From assembly GCA_033398695.1 (NCBI GenBank), contig CM065815.1:145125001-145189000 (forward strand): a stretch of DNA of 64,000 bases, read 5' to 3'. Each line of letters opens with the position of its first letter. Within the stretch, counting starts at the first letter, position 1. Made by a program: the position numbers and the translations under genes. The notes under the pieces were generated by a model, which worked only from the letters and a program-made list of their open reading frames with translations, did not search any database and had not been told where the DNA came from. Origin of the DNA: Orobanche coerulescens. Taxonomy: Eukaryota; Streptophyta; Magnoliopsida; Lamiales; Orobanchaceae. Positions 58,797-64,000 of this stretch are shown piece after piece.

Positions 58797-60106
58797 CTAT
58801 TATTATACGTGAACTCGATCAATGGTAATTGGGCTTCCCAATCGTCTTTCCAATAGAGGACGCATGCCCTCAACATGTCCTCTAATGTCTGAATGGTCCT
58901 CTCTGATTGTCCGTCGGACTGAGGATGAAAAGCGGTACTGAGATTAAGCTGAGCTCCCATAGCACGATGAACTGATTTCCAAAAATGCGACACAAACCGT
59001 CCGTCACGATCGGAAACGATACTTTTAGGAGTACCGTGCAGTCTGACTATCTCTTTGATGAACAGTTGCGCAAGTCTCTCGGGACCCCACGTCTCCTTGA
59101 TCTCAATGAAATGAGCTGATTTAGTTAAGCGGTCCACGATCACCCAGATCGTATTCATGCCACGACGACTCGTCGGCAAACTCGTGATGAAATCCATAGA
59201 AATGTCTTCCCACTTCCACTCGGGAATAGGAAGGGGTTTCAGCATACCCGCCGGTCGCTGATGTTCAATCTTAACTTGTTGACAGGTTAAGCATCTCAAA
59301 ACAAATTCTGCGACTTCTCGCTTCATATTACTCCACCAGTAATTTTGTTTCAAGTCCTTGTACATCTTGCTAGACCCCGGATGAACGGAATAAGGGGTAG
59401 CATGAGCTTCTTTCAAAATCGAGTTTTTCAACTCGTCATTCGCCGGTACGCACAACCGATTCTTAAACCTCAAAAGTCCATCCTCGTGGACCACAAATCC
59501 AGGGGCTTTCCCTTGAGCCACATCCTCTCGGATGCGCAACAATGATGGGTCCGAACCCTGATTCTCTCGAATTGCCTCCTCGAGTGATGATGAAATCTCT
59601 AACATACAAAGCTGCCCCTGAACTCGCTGAAGCCAGACCTCGATCTCGGGTCTAAGGAATTCCTGCTGAAGCTCCTTCTGAACTGTTAAACGGGCAAGCA
59701 TCTGCTCCTGAACGGACTTACGACTCAAGGCGTCGGCGACAACGTTTGCCTTGCCCGGGTGGTAGAGGATCTCAATATCATAATCTTTGATTAACTCCAA
59801 CCACCATCTCTGACGCATATTTAACTCCTTCTGAGTAAATATATACTTTAAGCTCTTATGATCGGTGAATATCTGACAGGTGACGCCATAAAGGTAATGA
59901 CGCCAAATCTTCAAAGCGAACACCACGGCTGCTAGCTCCAGGTCGTGGGTCGGATAATTAACCTCGTAAGGCCTCAATTGCCGTGAAGCATAGGCAATAA
60001 CTTTTCCGTTCTGCATGAGCACACATCCGAGACCCTGTCCGGACGCATCACTATAGACCACAAATCCTTCCGTCCCCTGCGGTAAGGAAAGTACAGGTGC
60101 TGACAT
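58691..60106 (-). pseudogene. Element D RNase H and integrase
   Basis: 471 open codons. RNase [42 protein letters not shown]. Integrase: [76 protein letters not shown]. The DDE residues are present. It ends in a wrong frame after EALYGLRC, near 58745. Confidence 0.92.
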
Positions 60107-60880
60107 TAACCGGCTCTTGAGTTCCTCTCCGTTGACACGCGTCGGACCACGTGTATTTCTTATCCTTCCGCAAAAGGTTCGTTAAGGGTTGAGCGATTCG
60201 AGAAAATCCCTCTACAAATCGCCGATAATAACCCGCTAATCCGAGGAAACTTCAGATTTCCTTAACGTTCTTCGGAGGTAGCCAATCTCGAATAGCCTCC
60301 GTCTTCTGAGGATCGACACGAACTCCGTCTGATGAAATTACATGTCCGAGAAAAGTCACTTCGGACATCCAGAACTCACATTTAGAAAACTTCCCATAAA
60401 GTTGTTCTCGTCTCAACACGTCTAGCACTTGATGAAGGTGAAACTCGTGCTCCTCCCGGTCACGAGAATAAATCAAAATGTCGTCGATGAAGACAACAAC
60501 AAACTGATCCAAAAAGTCGATGAAAACCCAGTTCATTAACTCCATGAATACCGCAGGTGCATTAGTCAATCCGAACGGCATAACCACAAACTCATAATGA
60601 CCATAGCGTGTTCGAAACGCCGTCCTCGCGATATCCGACTCTCGAATCCGCAACTGATGATATCCATATCTTAAGTCGATCTTGGAAAATATCAAGCTCC
60701 TGAAGTTGATCTAAGAGATCGTCAATACGGGGTAAGGGATACTTATTCTTGATCGTCACCTGTTCAACTCCCGATAATCAATACATAAGCGGAATGAACC
60801 ATCCTTCTTCTTGACAAATAACACCGGCGCTCCCCACGGGGGCGCTTTTCGGTCGAATATAACCTTTCTCGAACAACTCC
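60107..60880 (-). pseudogene. Element D reverse transcriptase (fragmented)
   Basis: The open part 60695-60252 has [38 protein letters not shown] and catalytic [10 protein letters not shown] stop after PPKNVKEI at 60252, and frame breaks near 60700-60770 ([21 protein letters not shown]), disable it. Confidence 0.9.
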
Positions 60881-61500
60881 TCAAGTTGGTTCTTTAATTC
60901 CTGCATTTCGGTCGGGGCCATCCGCACGGCGCCTTCGATATCGGGGACGTACTGTGCTCCAACTCAATCGTGAATTCCACATCCCTCCGTGGAGGCAAAC
61001 CAGGCAACTCGTGCGGAAAAACATCGGCATATTCCTCACCACCGGAATATCCATTAACATTCTTGATGACTTCTCGGTTTTGGCCATATAGCACCAATAA
61101 CCGACACATCCCCGATTGAGTAACCTTACCGCTTTCATCGAATTAATGACCTTACCATAACAAATGGGATTACCTCCCCGAAACACACATTCAACTCCAT
61201 CGTGCGAAATGATAGTGACCATACGCTTACGGACATTAATGATGGCATCATGACGATCCATCCAATCAATACCCAAGATGACGTCGTCCCTCGGCAAATC
61301 TACCACGATTAGGTCCGCTGGCCATACACGACCATGGCCCAGATCGGACAATTACGAATCTCACGACACGATAATTCGTCTACCATCGGGTAGGCCATGA
61401 CATAAGGCTCACAACTAGTAGCATTACCCAGACGTAGTCTACTCAAACATGACTCGGAAATGAATGAATGCGATGCACCAGTATCGAAAAGAGTACACAC
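60881..61500 (-). pseudogene. Element D protease
   Basis: TLFDTGASHSFIS with intact D-T-G at about 61490-61460, then PADLIVVDLPRDDVILGIDWMDRHDAIINV in another frame, and the linker to RT. A frame change lies near 61345. Confidence 0.9.
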
Positions 61501-62850
61501 AGGTTGAGATAGAATATCGAGTGTACGAGATCATTCGGGCCTCTGGATCATCGGTCTTCTTCATCTCATAAATCCGGGGCTTGCTAGTCCCAGACCGGAC
61601 GCTCCGTCTGTGGCTAAAAGCTCCACCTTTAGTCGCCTGCTGTTTTAAGCAGCCGATTGAGTGGCACAGTTACGAGCAGTGGCTTAGGGGCCCGAGATGA
61701 CGTCCGAGTAGGTTTGGAGTCCTACGGCAAAACGGGCCTTATGCCCGGCAATTCCACAATTATGACATGTGATAGTTCGCCGGACACTTGGTACCGAGGT
61801 GACCAAGTTCCCCTTGATTATAACAGTGATGGCGAACCGCCGCTCGAGACTGAGATTCCGCGGGTTTAGACGACACAGGAGGTCGCTCAGAAAAAGCGGA
61901 GCCCGCACGGGGTTTCTTGAAAGTGGCCTGACTCCCGTCAGACTAATTACGGTTCTTGGACTTCTTGCTAGCAGACGAAGGTTGCTGCTTAGCAATTTCC
62001 TTAGCCGTAAGCTCGTAAGTAAGAGCCTTCTCAATGAACTCGGCCAACGTGGTGCAATTATGATTAAGTGGCGAAGTCTCATACGGGGTTTGACCTCTTC
62101 TGAAATACTTGATCTTGTCCGCTTCGAGTGAATGATAGATGAGGCGACGGAAGAAGTTCTGAAATTTCTCGGCAATGGCGAGAACATCCTCGTCTGTTGA
62201 GGGGTCGGGGTGAGCAGATTCGGCGGCTTGGCCTCTCGAGTGGGGCCGGATAATACCTCTCCATCATGAGAGTCTTGAACTGATCCCAAGTACATGATCC
62301 GTCTGTGGGCTTCAACGATAACCACCATGAATGAGCGCTCTTACCGAGATAGTAAGCCGCAATGAAACCTTGTGTCCCTCGGGACACTCTACCATAGCAA
62401 CGGCTTCTCGAAATGCTCGAGCCAATGAATGATATCTGCCGGCTCGGGCAGGCCCTCAAAAGTAGGTGGCCTCGCAGAGATATCGCCGATGATGTTACTC
62501 ACATTCCTCTCTTGCCTCGAGGTGGCGGCGGAGGAGCCTGCGGTCCCGATTGACGGAGTTATGCATCGTCTCCATCAACCGAGCCATCTCGAGTCATTTG
62601 GGCCATCATGCCTGCATAAATGCGAGTGGATCAACCCGGACACCCTCGACCGAGCCGTGTCCAGTGCGACTCCCGATAATGAATGATCGCGTCCGAGGTG
62701 AATGAGTGGCGGCGTCATTGCCGTTGAATTAGCATTATTCTGGCATTTGCAGGTATTCGCACGAGTTCTCGGGATTCGGCCCGCTCCACGGCCTCGTCCT
62801 CCACGTCCTCTGCCCGGCCCTTTCCATGCGAAGTGGAAAGTCATATGATG
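61501..62850 (-). pseudogene. Element D gag (many frame changes)
   Basis: A Gly/Arg repeat (GPGRGRGGRGRGAGRI) near the start, capsid pieces (YYLGKSAHSWWLSLKP, WDQFKTLMMERYYP) and a knuckle CHNCGIAGHKARF with its last Cys out of frame or lost. At least four shifts. Confidence 0.8.
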
Positions 62851-63296
62851 ATTATATGTCTCGCATGAGTATCACATTATGATTATATTATGAAATGATG
62901 AAAATGAGCATACGCGCTCAAATACGGCGATTACATGAATGATCAATTGACGTGACATGATTATCGATGAAGTTCTTGAAATGATTATCTTGAATGAGTT
63001 AACAAGATTAATGATTCGATCTTCACGATCAACAATGAACAATGAAATGAATTGGTGATTAATGAGTTAACTCGACCGTCTGGTCAAAGTGACAATGATG
63101 ATTGAGGATTGTTAACTGATGAATTATGAATGAATGATTAATGCCAGAAATTATACCATGGCATTAGAAATCTTACAGTTCTTGGTCTGATTGGCTCGGC
63201 ATTTGCACAGGTCACACGTGACGCGAAAGTCCAATGATACTAGTCCGATGACGATGATTCCAAATGAGACATGACTTGGAGGGTAGTATTCAAAAC
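62851..63296 (-). other. Element D 5' leader
   Basis: AT-rich with repeated atgaatgatta / tgatgaatta words. No coding seen. Confidence 0.6.
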
Positions 63297-63311
63297 CACG
63301 CTCTGATACCA
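63297..63311 (-). other. Element D primer-binding site (initiator-Met tRNA)
   Basis: On the minus strand TGGTATCAGAGCGTG, four bases from the right LTR. Confidence 0.92.
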
Positions 63312-63315
63312 ACTC

Positions 63316-64000
63316 TGTAACACCCCAACTAGGCGGATCTTACAGTGCCGTGGACCCCCGACTGGGACCCACCAGGCGAATGAAAGTGAATGATTTACAC
63401 AGGTAAATGTAGTACCGAACCACATTACAACATCAATTACTCCGATGAGGAGTTTTATACAACACACCCAGGATAAAATAGAATACATGTGTATTTTATG
63501 TGACGATAAAATACACAACACTGAATGAAATGAGCATTCAAACGGAATGTCTGCAGCGGAATAAATAAAGGAAACACAAATGACTGAATAAATGATCGAA
63601 TGCATCGGGACCCCTACTAGTATCATCGGGACTCGCCGCCAACATGCTCTTCCCGTGCCTTTGCCTTGCCGTGACTGAAAACAAAATCCCAACGGGCCGC
63701 CATACGTAACAACAATCCTCAAGAGTTGAAATTACACAATCATGAATTAAGCGAAGTTATGAAATATTCTTAATCATGAATTACGCCGAAGAGGAGCATC
63801 ATAGTACGCCCGTAATGTCCTGTGCAAGTGTACAAGACGAATGACCGGACACACCCGTCCTTGTACCTAATTAGTCTCACGGAGGTAAGCGTTACTGTGT
63901 GCACGGTCCGATGTATCGGTGAACCCAATACATGACCATCATGTGCCCGACTAAAAATTCCACACCCACACCCGCCACGCAATATGAACCCTAAGGTCAC
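63316..64000 (-). repeat. Element D 5' LTR, beginning only
   Basis: Matches 55660 onward to the window end with several small indels. Its palindrome cluster would lie about 1 kb beyond the window. Confidence 0.92.

Larger units (their letters stand above)
55660..64000 (-). mobile_element. Gypsy element D (Tekay-like), 5' LTR runs off window end
   Basis: Left LTR 55660-58132, interior 58133-63315, right LTR from 63316. Order on the minus strand is PBS, gag, protease, RT, RNase H, integrase, chromodomain-like tail. Multiple frameshifts break gag and RT. Confidence 0.92.

Overview
This window looks like intergenic heterochromatin from a large, repeat-rich flowering-plant nuclear genome. I see no ordinary host gene, tRNA or rRNA. 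Almost every base can be assigned to transposable elements nested inside one another. The primer-binding sites (initiator-Met tRNA for five elements, an Asp-tRNA type for the Athila-like one), the CACTA element with 3-bp target duplications, and the Athila/Tekay-type polyproteins are all plant-typical. I cannot name the species.

Layout, left half. A DUF1985-type gene of the MULE/Ulp1 class lies on the minus strand (3' part 1-1855, first exon 28504-28596). Its first intron holds a 26.3-kb Gypsy element 'A' (2098-28399, TSD cacga, minus strand, Tekay-like). A's left LTR is split by a Copia element (2745-20185, TSD agttc, minus strand). The Copia's left LTR is split by a CACTA (En/Spm) DNA transposon (2878-11014, TSD tga, plus strand). 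Target duplications and LTR pairs fix this four-level order.

Layout, right half. An Athila-like Gypsy element (plus strand, about 28.9-38.55 kb, 5' LTR mostly lost) is broken in its 3' LTR by Gypsy element 'B' (38552 onward, plus strand). B's pol is broken at 44377 by a non-autonomous large element 'C' (3-kb LTRs, no pol, minus strand). C contains a gag-only element 'E' (49554-54152, TSD gattc, plus strand). C's second LTR is broken at 55659 by Gypsy element 'D' (minus strand), whose 5' LTR runs off the window end. All polyproteins carry stops or frameshifts; many stops look like C-to-T changes.

Most unusual content. First, between pol and the 3' polypurine tract the Athila-like element carries two genes foreign to such elements: an intact 181-residue ORF with a basic patch and a four-Cys finger resembling the nucleic-acid-binding / silencing-suppressor proteins of filamentous plant RNA viruses, followed by a nearly full-length intronless LONELY GUY-like cytokinin-activating enzyme (one stop, one frameshift) with its own TATA box. 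Second, the LTRs of A, C and D, the interior of C and the intron of the DUF1985 gene each contain a dense cluster of one short CpG-containing palindromic word; the word differs between most of them but is repeated up to 18 times. Third, a short perfect stem-loop next to the polypurine tract is shared by A, C and D, with a compensatory base-pair change in one copy.
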